In this document: piece by piece, positions 36,035-46,844 of the stretch
Position numbering within the stretch: the first letter of the stretch is position 1
Layout: each line of letters opens with the position of its first letter
NCBI RefSeq assembly: GCF_041897535.1
Contig: NZ_CP169217.1
Location: 4,154,001-4,218,000, forward strand
Direction of reading: 5' to 3'
Origin: Methylomicrobium lacus_A
Lineage (GTDB): Bacteria > Pseudomonadota > Gammaproteobacteria > Methylococcales > Methylomonadaceae
Length of the DNA stretch: 64,000 nucleotides
Position numbers and translations under genes: made by a program
The notes under the pieces: generated by a model
Told to the model about the DNA's origin: nothing
The model's database searches: none
Seen by the model: the letters and a program-made list of their open reading frames with translations, nothing else

Positions 36035-36180
36035 ATGCTAACAAAAAACACACCGCCAAAACGTCTTGAGCAAGTCTGCGGCCTAATTCGCGTCCATCAC
36101 CATTGGAGCATTTTAACAATCATGCAGAGTGGACGCATTTAGCCTGGATTAAGCGCTCTTTCGGTAACCAAGAATGTCGG
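36035..36180 (+). pseudogene. Second integron integrase remnant, frameshifted
   Basis: Frame starting MLTKNTPPKRLEQVCGLIRV and continuing HHHWSIL resembles the IntI N-terminus (PP-x-LLDQVR-x-x-IR-x-x-HYS). It stops at 36142, but the overlapping frame from 36139 reads LAWIKRSF, the next conserved IntI block. A frameshift plus point mutations therefore separate the two pieces. Nothing of the catalytic domain follows; PLD gene sequence begins at 36225. Confidence 0.65.
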
Positions 36181-36193
36181 GTGTTTCGGCATC

Positions 36194-36216
36194 GAAAAGG
36201 GGCGCGATGCGCCCCT
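36194..36216 (-). terminator. Rho-independent terminator of the glycogen operon
   Basis: On minus, GGGGCGC-ATC-GCGCCCC followed directly by TTTT, nine bases beyond the PLD stop. Perfect seven-base stem, short loop and T run make it a convincing end for glgB-glgA-EEP-PLD. Confidence 0.75.
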
Positions 36217-36224
36217 CCTGGTTT

Positions 36225-37820
36225 TTAATAAAACACCCTGAACGACCGCTGTATTTCATCGAATTCATACAGATACGGCCCGGCCACCTCGCGGTTGTTT
36301 GCGATCACGACCAGATCGTGCGAGAACACCGAGGTGTTGTACCAGTTGAAACTGCCTTCGATCACGATCGCATCGTCGATCACGCAATATTTCGAATGGA
36401 TCGGCGAGTAGGGGACCTTGTGATCGTCCTGGCCATAGACCAGGCCGACCGGAATGCCGGCGTTCTTCAGGCGCTGCACCGACGGCAACAGCGGCCGGCT
36501 GAGTTCCTCGGCCATGCTGCGTTCGACGCCGATGCGGCCTTCGCGCGCCAGATGGCCGTTGAACAGGATATGCACGTAGACGCCGCGGTGATGCGCATTG
36601 ATCAGCGCATCGACCACGCTGTCGTGATGGTCGCCCACCAGGTCGCCGATCAGGAACAGGCTGCATTTGATCGAATGGCGGGCGCGGTTGATTTCACCCA
36701 GGATCGCATGATGGGGCTTGTAAATGCGGCCGTTCAGCATCGTGTGGCGGCCGAAGGTGTAGAGCAGGTTGAACTGGCTGAGCGGATCGATGCCGTATTT
36801 CTGGATCACGCCGCCGCGCTGGCTCTGGAATACGTTGTCGAGCAAACGGCAGACGCCGCGCGAATGGAAGGTCATGCCCGATTCCCAGTTCGCCCACCAG
36901 CGGTCGAAGGTGATGTTGAACGAGCCGAGGATGCAGTCCTCGTCGTTGAAGATCACGAATTTGGTGTGCATGTCCGGCTCGACTTCGATCAGATGATGCT
37001 TGGTCGTGCAGAACACGCCGACCAGTTCGATGCCGGAACGCTTCAGCCGGGCGTAGTTCTGGCTGTTGGTCAAGGTCATCTTGCGCCAGTCCACGATGCA
37101 TTGCACACAGACGCCCTGCTGATGCGCATGGATCAGATGGGTCACGAAGTCGCTGTCGTCGATGCAGTCGACGCTGACCTTGATCGTGCTCAGACGGTTC
37201 GGATTCTCGTATCTGCCGCGGATCACCTTGTCGATATGATCGTGGATGAAGCGCTTCGGATGGTACGGATGATAGAGCAGGCCCTTGGTGAACTTCGGCG
37301 TCAGCCTGAGCGAGTCGAAATGATGATTGTACCAGTCGACGTCGCTCTGCAATTCGCCCGCGTTCAGCTCATAGGTGCGGTAGGTGTTCTGGGTCGCCCA
37401 TTCCGAGGTGATGCGCCGGTATTTCGGCTGTTCGTCCTGCAATTGATGGCCATCCATGAAGATGTAATCGTTCTGCGAGGCGATCGAATGTTCGTCCAGA
37501 TGCACGATGAACGAGAACTTGACGCAGTTGATCGGGCCGAAATTGCTCGATTGCGGATGGATGTAAAAATCGCGCGTCCGCCGTTTGTGACGGTCCCAGT
37601 GAATGTCGTAAGGATCGGTATCGACGATATAGGTCTCGCGCACGTTGTGGTCGCGGTAGACCTTCAGGATCACCTTGACATTGGCCTGCACGCCGTAATG
37701 CACATCGAATTCGATCTTGCCCCAGCGGATGTAAAAGGTGTCGCCGAAGTCGTTCGCGCGCGCAAAAAAGCCGCCCAGATCGCCATGGACGGGCATGGCG
37801 TAATGTTCAGCGATATGCAT
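36225..37820 (-). CDS. Phospholipase D-family protein in the glycogen operon
   Basis: From the ATG at 37820 (GGAG eight bases upstream) 531 residues. Two HKD motifs are present: HTKFVIFNDEDCILGSFN and HSKYCVIDDAIVIEGSFN, each with the downstream GSFN; a complete PLD active site is therefore expected. The ~150-residue N-terminal region (FYIRWGKIEFDVHYGVQ and following) is beta-rich and may be a binding module. There is no signal peptide, so it is cytoplasmic. It is last in glgB-glgA-EEP-PLD, 75 bases after the EEP gene. Substrate is unknown: phosphodiesters of nucleic acid, lipid or modified polysaccharide are all possible. Confidence 0.85.
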   Translation of the reverse strand: MHIAEHYAMPVHGDLGGFFARANDFGDTFYIRWGKIEFDVHYGVQANVKVILKVYRDHNVRETYIVDTDPYDIHWDRHKRRTRDFYIHPQSSNFGPINCVKFSFIVHLDEHSIASQNDYIFMDGHQLQDEQPKYRRITSEWATQNTYRTYELNAGELQSDVDWYNHHFDSLRLTPKFTKGLLYHPYHPKRFIHDHIDKVIRGRYENPNRLSTIKVSVDCIDDSDFVTHLIHAHQQGVCVQCIVDWRKMTLTNSQNYARLKRSGIELVGVFCTTKHHLIEVEPDMHTKFVIFNDEDCILGSFNITFDRWWANWESGMTFHSRGVCRLLDNVFQSQRGGVIQKYGIDPLSQFNLLYTFGRHTMLNGRIYKPHHAILGEINRARHSIKCSLFLIGDLVGDHHDSVVDALINAHHRGVYVHILFNGHLAREGRIGVERSMAEELSRPLLPSVQRLKNAGIPVGLVYGQDDHKVPYSPIHSKYCVIDDAIVIEGSFNWYNTSVFSHDLVVIANNREVAGPYLYEFDEIQRSFRVFY

Positions 37821-37897
37821 CAAGGTTCTCCATCAATCTATCAAGCCAGTGAATGCTGTGGTTTGGCATAGGTTTTTCGGTACTCGGGAAATGTGCC

Positions 37898-39403
37898 TTA
37901 GTGGGGTTCGAAAGTCATCAGATAGCCGCAATGGTCGGACACCTGGCCGTAATCCTCGGGCGTGAACAGCACGCGGCCGGAGGTCACGAACAAGCCGCTG
38001 TCTTTGTTCATGAAGATATAATCGATCCGGTAGTCGTCGGCCAGGTAGTTGCTCCAGTAGGGATCGTTGACCCGGAAGATCTTTTCGAAGGCGCCGTGCG
38101 CATTCGCAGACAAGAACTGGTCTTCGTATTCTTTCGTGTCGATCACATGGCGGTAGCCCTTGGAGCCTGCGGCAATGTTGAAATCGCCGCAGAGCAGGGT
38201 GCCGACGACGGCTTGGCTCCGCTTACTGCCGGCCCATTCGCGCAGCCGGTTGAACTGGCTTTGAAAGCCGTCTTCCCACCAGCTCAGATGCGCGGAGAAA
38301 ACGTTCAGCCGCCCGATGTGCGGCGCTTCGACTTGCGCCATCACGACCTTGCGGGCGTGGATGTCGTAAGGGTCGTGGCTGTCCGACACATAGCGCGATT
38401 CCTGATGCAGCAGCGGGAGGCGGCTCAAGATCGCGACGCCCTCTCGGTATTTGTCAAAGCCCAGATGCGACCAGTCGGTATATAAATGATACGGTTTTTT
38501 GAGCCGGCCGTTGATGATGTTCGCGGAATTGCTTGGCCAGTCGCCGCGGCCGTCGTTCCAGAGTTCCGCGACTTCCTGAAAACACACGATGTCGACGTCG
38601 AGTTCGTCGATCGCCTCGGCGATTTTCGAAAATTTCGCATCCTGGTTGTCTTCCTGATAGCAATGCAGATTCAGGATCAGAATCTTCAGCGGCTTGCGGC
38701 TCGCCGCATAATTGTTGCCGTGGTTGTTGTCCCAGTAAACCTTGCCCTGGCTTTCGGCGGCGACGGTATAGTGCAGGCGGAACGCAGAACCGGTCTTCAG
38801 CCAGCCTTTCCAGAGCTCCCTGCCGTATTGATTCGGGTTGCGGGCGTTGCTCTGCAACTCCTTGTCCCAATAGGTGCGTTTGAAATGGCAGGCGGTTTGA
38901 TGGGTGTGGCGCCAATTGTCGGTCGTCCAGTGCACGGTGACTTTTTCGGCGGCCAGCGCCTGGTCGATCGCGACCGTGACCGGCGTGTATTTGCGGCTTT
39001 CCGGCATCGCGCTGCTGAAGCCGACCACCTGCACCGGTTGGCGGCTCGGCACGTCGATGCCGGAGTCGGCCTGGCTGCTATAATTCCGGCCTTGATTGTT
39101 GTCCCAGTATTCGACTTCCTCGGCGCGGTAGCGCAAACAGAAGGTCACATTGCCCGGCAGCGATTGCAGGGCGGTCAGTTGAAACTGGATATGGGCCTGC
39201 CAGTATTCCCGGTTTTGCCCGAGCTTGCCGTGAAAGCGGGCGGGCAGGGTATGCCAGGCGCCGTCCTCGCCCGCCCAGAGCACGTCGACCTGCTTGTGGA
39301 AGCTCAGGTTTTCGATCGCCATCAAAAACGTCAGATGCTGCTGTACGCCGCGTTTTTTGCGCGTGATCACGTTTTCGACGTATTGCAGTTGGATTTCATT
39401 CAT
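37898..39403 (-). CDS. EEP-family phosphodiesterase with two CBM21-like glycogen-binding modules
   Basis: From ATG 39403, 501 residues, no signal peptide. Residues ~1-110 form a CBM21-type module ending in the family hallmark EYWDNNQGRNY. Residues ~125-240 form a second (…VYWDNNHGNNY). Residues ~245-500 form an endonuclease/exonuclease/phosphatase domain with the metal-binding Glu (DIVCFQEV), GDFN, YRIDYIF and terminal SDH motifs intact. It follows glgA by 126 bases on the same strand. Binding to glycogen plus a phosphoesterase core suggests removal of phosphate or phosphodiesters at the granule; this is inference, and nuclease activity is an alternative. Confidence 0.85.
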   Translation of the reverse strand: MNEIQLQYVENVITRKKRGVQQHLTFLMAIENLSFHKQVDVLWAGEDGAWHTLPARFHGKLGQNREYWQAHIQFQLTALQSLPGNVTFCLRYRAEEVEYWDNNQGRNYSSQADSGIDVPSRQPVQVVGFSSAMPESRKYTPVTVAIDQALAAEKVTVHWTTDNWRHTHQTACHFKRTYWDKELQSNARNPNQYGRELWKGWLKTGSAFRLHYTVAAESQGKVYWDNNHGNNYAASRKPLKILILNLHCYQEDNQDAKFSKIAEAIDELDVDIVCFQEVAELWNDGRGDWPSNSANIINGRLKKPYHLYTDWSHLGFDKYREGVAILSRLPLLHQESRYVSDSHDPYDIHARKVVMAQVEAPHIGRLNVFSAHLSWWEDGFQSQFNRLREWAGSKRSQAVVGTLLCGDFNIAAGSKGYRHVIDTKEYEDQFLSANAHGAFEKIFRVNDPYWSNYLADDYRIDYIFMNKDSGLFVTSGRVLFTPEDYGQVSDHCGYLMTFEPH

Positions 39404-39529
39404 GTGATGTGGCCGGGTTGGGATGCCGATGACAGGAGGGCGGATATGTCGTGAGGTGCGCCATGCCGACATTGGCCGGAGCATTGCGGACGGCGTTTCC
39501 GCACGGCAGGCGGGAACGCCGTCATTCCG

Positions 39530-40963
39530 TTACAGATTTTGATACAAATCCAGATAGTGTTTGGCGCTTCGCTCCCAGGAAAAATCCTTGTTCATGCCGT
39601 TGATCTGCATCTGTTTCCAGGCCTTGCTGTTGTCGTACAGGATCGCCGCGCGCTTGACCGCTTCGAGCAACGAACCCGCCGAAGCCTCGTTGAAGACGAA
39701 GCCGGTCGCGGAGTTGTCGGCGAGGGTCTGCGGCACCGCATCGACGACCGTATCGGCCAGGCCGCCGGTCCGTCTGACCAGGGGCAGGGTGCCGTAACGC
39801 TGGCTGTACATTTGGTTCAAGCCGCAGGGCTCGAAGCGCGACGGCATCAAAAACACATCCGAGCCGGCCTCGATCAGATGCGCGAGGGCTTCGTCATAGC
39901 CTATCGTGACCGCGATCTTCTCGGGATACAACTGCGCATAATTCATCAGCTTCCTTTCCATGCTTTTTTCGCCGCTGCCGAGCAGCACGATCTGCAGCGG
40001 CATCCCCAGTATCTCATCCAGAGAATCCAGGATCATGTCGATGCCTTTTTGTTCGACCAGGCGCCCGATCAGGCCGAACAACGGAATCTGATCGGTGACC
40101 GGCAGCGAGAAGCGTTTCTGCAATTCGGTTTTGTTCGTCTTCTTGGCGGACAGCGTTGCCGCAGTGTAGTTGCGCGCGATCAGCGTATCGCCTTCCGGAT
40201 TCCATTGTTCCATGTCGATGCCGTTAATGATGCCGCTCAGCACAGGGTTCCGATGCGTCAGCAGCCCTTCGAGGCCGTAGCCGAAGTCCGGCGTCTGGAT
40301 TTCGAGCGCATAGGTCGGACTGACGGTCGTGATCCGGTCGCTATAGACCAGGCCGCCCTTGATGAAGGACAACAGGCTGTGGAACTCGAGTCCTTCCGGG
40401 TGCAGCAATTGGCCCGGCAGGTTCAGCGTCGCCGCGGTGTCGGCCGGAAACAGGCCCTGATAGGCCAGGTTGTGGATCGTGAACACGGTCTTCGGGCGGT
40501 CGTGTTCGAGCGACAAAAACGCCGGTACCAGCGCGCTTTGCCAGTCGTTGCAATGCACGACATCGGGACGCCAGTCCTGATAAACCCTATCCATCGCGAC
40601 CTCGACCGCGACCCGGCAGAACAAGGCGAAGCGTTCGGCGTTGTTCGGCCAGGCATTGCCTTGCTCGTCGACGTAGGGATTGCCCGGGTAATTGAAAAAG
40701 GCCGGATAATCGACCAGCCAGACCAGAATATTGCTTTCCGGCATTCGGGTTTCGAGGATGTTCACATTGCGGTTGTCGACCCGCAACGAACAGACGAAGC
40801 GCACGTTGCCGAAGGTTTTGAGCGCCTGGTAATAAGGGATCAAGATGCGGATGTCCTGCGACAATTCCGCCAAGGCCTTGGGCAAACTGCCCGATACGTC
40901 CGCGAGGCCGCCCGTTTTGATCAACGGGTGCGCTTCGCTGGTCACAAAGAGAATTTTTTTCAT
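39530..40963 (-). CDS. glgA: Glycogen synthase (ADP-glucose)
   Basis: GT5 glycosyltransferase of 477 residues that extends alpha-1,4-glucan chains from ADP-glucose. N-terminal KTGGLADVSGSLPKAL carries the ADP-glucose-binding KxGGL motif; C-terminal PSRFEPCGLNQMYSQRYGTL and RRTGGLADTV complete the GT-B fold. Separated by seven bases from glgB upstream; cotranscription is very likely. Confidence 0.96.
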   Translation of the reverse strand: MKKILFVTSEAHPLIKTGGLADVSGSLPKALAELSQDIRILIPYYQALKTFGNVRFVCSLRVDNRNVNILETRMPESNILVWLVDYPAFFNYPGNPYVDEQGNAWPNNAERFALFCRVAVEVAMDRVYQDWRPDVVHCNDWQSALVPAFLSLEHDRPKTVFTIHNLAYQGLFPADTAATLNLPGQLLHPEGLEFHSLLSFIKGGLVYSDRITTVSPTYALEIQTPDFGYGLEGLLTHRNPVLSGIINGIDMEQWNPEGDTLIARNYTAATLSAKKTNKTELQKRFSLPVTDQIPLFGLIGRLVEQKGIDMILDSLDEILGMPLQIVLLGSGEKSMERKLMNYAQLYPEKIAVTIGYDEALAHLIEAGSDVFLMPSRFEPCGLNQMYSQRYGTLPLVRRTGGLADTVVDAVPQTLADNSATGFVFNEASAGSLLEAVKRAAILYDNSKAWKQMQINGMNKDFSWERSAKHYLDLYQNL

Positions 40964-40970
40964 GGGCCGA

Positions 40971-43370
<2,400 letters not shown>

Positions 43371-43463
43371 TGGATTTCGCCTCAATTAGAGTAAAATAAA
43401 TTTGCAGTGAATGTTACCAAACACGACAATAGATGTGAATCTATATCTATCGAGGAGAATGTA

Positions 43464-44723
43464 ATGCCAGACCATTTAGTGAGTCATTTAACACGTAATA
43501 CAATCGCTTTGATTTTGGCGGGGGGCCGGGGTTCACGATTGATGAACATGACGGACTGGCGTGCGAAACCGGCGGTGCCTTTCGGCGGCAAGTTTAGGAT
43601 CATCGATTTCCCGTTATCCAATTGTGTCAATTCGGGCATCCGCAAGATCGGAATTCTGACGCAGTACAAGGCCGACTCACTGATACGGCATTTGCAATTG
43701 GGCTGGGGCTTTATGAATGGCGAATTCGGCGAATACGTGCATATCATGCCTGCCCAGCAACGGCATAGCGAAGACTCCTGGTATAAGGGGACGGCGGACG
43801 CGGTATTCCAGAACATCGATATCCTGCGCGCGCGCAATCCCGATTACGTTCTGGTTCTGGCCGGCGATCATATTTACAAGATGGATTACGCCGCGATGAT
43901 CGCGGACCACGTGGCCCGCAACGCCGATCTGACGATCGGCTGTATCGAAGTGTCGCTGCAAGAGGCGACCGCGTTCGGCGTGATGGGCGTCGATGAAAAC
44001 CGCAGGGTGCGCGCCTTTGTCGAAAAACCGGAAAACCCGCCGGTGATGCCCGGCCGGACCGACACCGCGCTGGCGTCGATGGGCATCTATGTGTTCAATG
44101 CGCGCTTTCTGTTCGAACAATTGATCAAGGACGCGGATACACCGAATACCAGTCACGATTTCGGCAAGGACATCATTCCGTCGGTGATCGACAAATATCT
44201 GGTCAATGCGTATCCGTTCCTGGACATGCAGAGCGGCCTGCAAAGCTACTGGCGCGACGTCGGCACGATCGACGCCTATTTCGAGGCGAACATGGAGCTG
44301 ATCGGGGTCAAGCCCGATTTGAACCTGTACGATCAGTCCTGGCCGATCTGGACCTATCAGGATCAAACGCCGCCGGCCAAATTCGTCTTCGATGACGACA
44401 ACCGGCGCGGCTATGCGGTCGATTCGATGGTGTCCGGCGGCTGCATCATCTCCGGCGCCTCGGTGCGGCATTCCTTGCTGTTCTCGAACGTGCGCGTCAA
44501 TTCGTTTACCACGCTCGAAAACTGCATCGTGCTGCCGCAAGCGAATATCGGCCGCAACTGCCGGATCAAGCGCGCGATCATCGAAAAGGGCTGCGAGATT
44601 CCGGAGGGCACCGTGATCGGCGAGAATCTGGCCGAAGACGCGAAGAAGTACCATGTCAGCCCCGGCGGCATCGTGCTGGTCACGCCGGACATGCTCGGTC
44701 AGAAGCTGCATTTCGTTAGATAG
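43464..44723 (+). CDS. glgC: Glucose-1-phosphate adenylyltransferase
   Basis: Makes ADP-glucose, the committed step of glycogen synthesis. The ATG at 43464 with GAGGAG seven bases upstream gives 419 residues, the usual length. Motifs: LAGGRGSRL nucleotidyltransferase loop, WRAKPAVPFGGKFRIIDFPL, ADHVARNADLTIGC, and a left-handed beta-helix C-terminus. Divergent from glgB across ~90 bases, a shared regulatory region. Confidence 0.96.
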   Translation: MPDHLVSHLTRNTIALILAGGRGSRLMNMTDWRAKPAVPFGGKFRIIDFPLSNCVNSGIRKIGILTQYKADSLIRHLQLGWGFMNGEFGEYVHIMPAQQRHSEDSWYKGTADAVFQNIDILRARNPDYVLVLAGDHIYKMDYAAMIADHVARNADLTIGCIEVSLQEATAFGVMGVDENRRVRAFVEKPENPPVMPGRTDTALASMGIYVFNARFLFEQLIKDADTPNTSHDFGKDIIPSVIDKYLVNAYPFLDMQSGLQSYWRDVGTIDAYFEANMELIGVKPDLNLYDQSWPIWTYQDQTPPAKFVFDDDNRRGYAVDSMVSGGCIISGASVRHSLLFSNVRVNSFTTLENCIVLPQANIGRNCRIKRAIIEKGCEIPEGTVIGENLAEDAKKYHVSPGGIVLVTPDMLGQKLHFVR

Positions 44724-44734
44724 TCGAGCCTTGC

Positions 44735-44773
44735 GCCGTCAAATCCGCAGGCGCGTCCTGCGGCTTTGACGGC
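44735..44773 (+). terminator. Strong hairpin after glgC
   Basis: Long near-perfect palindrome, arms GCCGTCAAA-CCGCAGG and CCTGCGG-TTTGACGGC, eleven bases after the glgC stop. Only a weak T-containing tail (GGTGTTG) follows, so either factor-assisted termination or 3'-end protection. Confidence 0.6.
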
Positions 44774-45305
44774 GGTGTTGCCCCATGGCGGTACCTTTCC
44801 TGAAACCTACTTCCTGTAAAGTCAAACAGTTAATAGCGAATCGCCAATGCTCCCGCAGGGGATGAGCAAAATTCCTTGAAATCGTTACTGAAGTATTGTC
44901 TAATCTAGTTCTACAAGTAAAGCGCCCCAAAATGACGTTTCATTCCAAAGACTACGCCAGGGGGCTTTAATCGCGGCTTCGTACAAACGATTCGCGCGCT
45001 CTTTATAAACGATCATTGCGATCGTTTCAGCAGGCGGCAGAAGCAGGCCCTTGATGGCGTTCTTTCCGCTTGAAATACCCAATTCCGTTCAGTTTATTGC
45101 ACCGCGACAAATGGATCACGGCATTTCGAATTCGACTGTCAAACAGACTTTCACCTGCCTGCGGCAAAGCGATTCGATGTCCGACGATTTTCGTGGCGGC
45201 GTTTCTGCGTTTTATCACTCCCGCTTTGTACAATGGGTTGGTCGATCCTCTGCGCTCGGCGAAGCCCCATTCAGATTTTTGAACCTACTTGATTGAGATT
45301 GCTGC
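44774..45305. other. Gap between glgC and malQ
   Basis: About 530 bases with no gene that can be supported. A minus-strand frame at 44900-45082 (60 codons, containing PPAETIAMIVYKERANRLYE) looks mildly protein-like but is not recognised and has no ribosome site. The last ~100 bases should hold the malQ promoter. Confidence 0.45.
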
Positions 45306-46790
45306 TTGAATAATGTACTGAACCAACGGCGTGCAGGCGTACTCCTGCATATCACTTCCCTGCCGGGCCACGACCGCCAGGGAGATCTGGGTCAAAATGC
45401 ATATTATTTTGTCGATTTTCTACAAAATTGCGGTGTCTCGGTGTGGCAAACCTTGCCGCTCGGCATGACGCATGCCGATGGCTCGCCGTATCAGTGCCTT
45501 TCCGCGCATGCCGGGAATCCGGAACTGATCAGTCTCGATCAATTGGTCGAGTCGGGCTGGCTGAATTTTTCCGATCATGGTCCCGCGATCCGGGAATCGC
45601 GCGAATTCAACAAGAGCGATCTGGTCGCGCAAGCGTATTACGGTTTTCTGGATCGCGCCAGCGCCGCCGAACAGGAAGAATTCGCGCAATTTTGCGAAGC
45701 CAAGGCGTTCTGGCTGGATGATTTTGCGTTATTCATCGTGCTCAGAAACGAATTCGGCGGCCAAGGTTGGAATCGCTGGCCCGAGCGTTACAAGGAACGG
45801 GAGCCGAAAGCATTGAAGGAAATTCGCCGGCGCCTGAAACGCGAAATCGACAGCATCAAATTCGAGCAATTTGTGTTTTACCGGCAATGGATGAGCCTGA
45901 AGCATTATGCGAACCAGAAAGGCGTCTTGTTGTTCGGCGATGTGCCGATCTTCGTCGCGTATGACAGCGCGGACGTCTGGGCCAACCGCGATGTGTTCAA
46001 GCTGAACGAAGCGGGCGAGATGCTGGTGGTCGCAGGCGTTCCGCCGGACTATTTCTCCGCGAACGGACAGCGCTGGGGCAATCCGCATTACGATTGGGAG
46101 GCGCTGCAAAAAAACGGTTTCGATTGGTGGATCAAACGCATGTCCTCGCAACTGGAACAGTTCGACATCCTGCGCATCGATCACTTCCGTGGCTTCGAGG
46201 CGGCCTGGGAAATCCCCGCGCATGAAGACACCGCGATCAACGGCGCTTGGGCAATGGCGCCCGGCAAGGCGCTGTTGCAGGCGATCAACGACCACTTCGG
46301 CGAGATTGCGCTGGTGGCCGAAGATCTGGGCGTGATCACCCGCGAAGTCGAGGAGCTCCGGGATCAGTTCGAGCTGCCGGGCATGAAGATCCTGCATTTT
46401 GCGTTCGGCGGCAATGCCGACAATCCCTATCTGCCGATTCACTTCACCCAAAACTGCGTTGCTTATACCGGCACGCACGATAACGATACGACGATCGGCT
46501 GGGTGCACAACCTGAGCCATCAGCAAAAGCATTATGTTTACGACTATCTCGGTTTTCCCTCAGTTCCGCTGCACTGGGCGTTGATGCAGGCCGCGTTGAG
46601 CTCGGTCGCGAATCTCGCGGTGATTCCGATGCAGGACATTCTGGAACTGGATGCCGAGCATCGGATGAATACTCCAGGCACCACGGTCGGCAACTGGAAA
46701 TGGCGTTTTCAGTGGGATCAGCTGACCGACGAAAGAGCCGGGAGGCTGGCGCACATGGTCGAGTTGTTCGATCGAAAACGCGCGGGTTAG
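45306..46790 (+). CDS. malQ: 4-alpha-glucanotransferase (amylomaltase)
   Basis: GH77 enzyme of 494 residues that transfers maltooligosaccharide units during glycogen or maltodextrin turnover. Conserved blocks: RAGVLLHITSLPGH, DGSPYQCLSAHAGN, FGDVPIFVA, FDILRIDHFRGFEA (catalytic Asp), LVAEDLGVI (catalytic Glu) and GTHDNDTTIGW. The cluster with glgABC ties it to storage glucan rather than external maltose. Confidence 0.95.
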   Translation: MNNVLNQRRAGVLLHITSLPGHDRQGDLGQNAYYFVDFLQNCGVSVWQTLPLGMTHADGSPYQCLSAHAGNPELISLDQLVESGWLNFSDHGPAIRESREFNKSDLVAQAYYGFLDRASAAEQEEFAQFCEAKAFWLDDFALFIVLRNEFGGQGWNRWPERYKEREPKALKEIRRRLKREIDSIKFEQFVFYRQWMSLKHYANQKGVLLFGDVPIFVAYDSADVWANRDVFKLNEAGEMLVVAGVPPDYFSANGQRWGNPHYDWEALQKNGFDWWIKRMSSQLEQFDILRIDHFRGFEAAWEIPAHEDTAINGAWAMAPGKALLQAINDHFGEIALVAEDLGVITREVEELRDQFELPGMKILHFAFGGNADNPYLPIHFTQNCVAYTGTHDNDTTIGWVHNLSHQQKHYVYDYLGFPSVPLHWALMQAALSSVANLAVIPMQDILELDAEHRMNTPGTTVGNWKWRFQWDQLTDERAGRLAHMVELFDRKRAG

Positions 46791-46805
46791 GATTCCCCTC
46801 TTCCA

Positions 46806-46836
46806 GGCCTGTCAGGCTTTTATAGCCCGGCAGGCC
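46806..46836. terminator. Hairpin between convergent malQ and xoxJ
   Basis: Arms GGCCTG/CAGGCC with inner GGC/GCC around a TTTTATA loop, in the 54-base gap between two convergent genes. Plausible shared terminator. Confidence 0.5.
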
Positions 46837-46844
46837 AGGGATTA

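Larger units (their letters stand above)
33890..36180. mobile_element. Decayed chromosomal integron 2
   Basis: Minus-strand cassette region with two clear attC sites (33890-33948 and 34419-34487), a complete SRPBCC cassette gene, a 3' fragment of another cassette gene, an AT-rich lipoprotein gene, and a frameshifted integrase N-terminal remnant on plus at 36035-36180. The geometry copies integron 1: integrase at the high-coordinate end diverging from the array. Additional degenerate GTTAG/CTAAC cores lie at 35912-35990. Confidence 0.72.

Noticed and set aside
36174..37871. Plus-strand open frame of 565 codons opposite the PLD gene
   Set aside because: Antisense shadow; the minus frame has two HKD motifs and a ribosome site.
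44900..45082. 60-codon minus-strand frame between glgC and malQ
   Set aside because: Protein-like stretch but no ribosome site or family; not reported as a gene.
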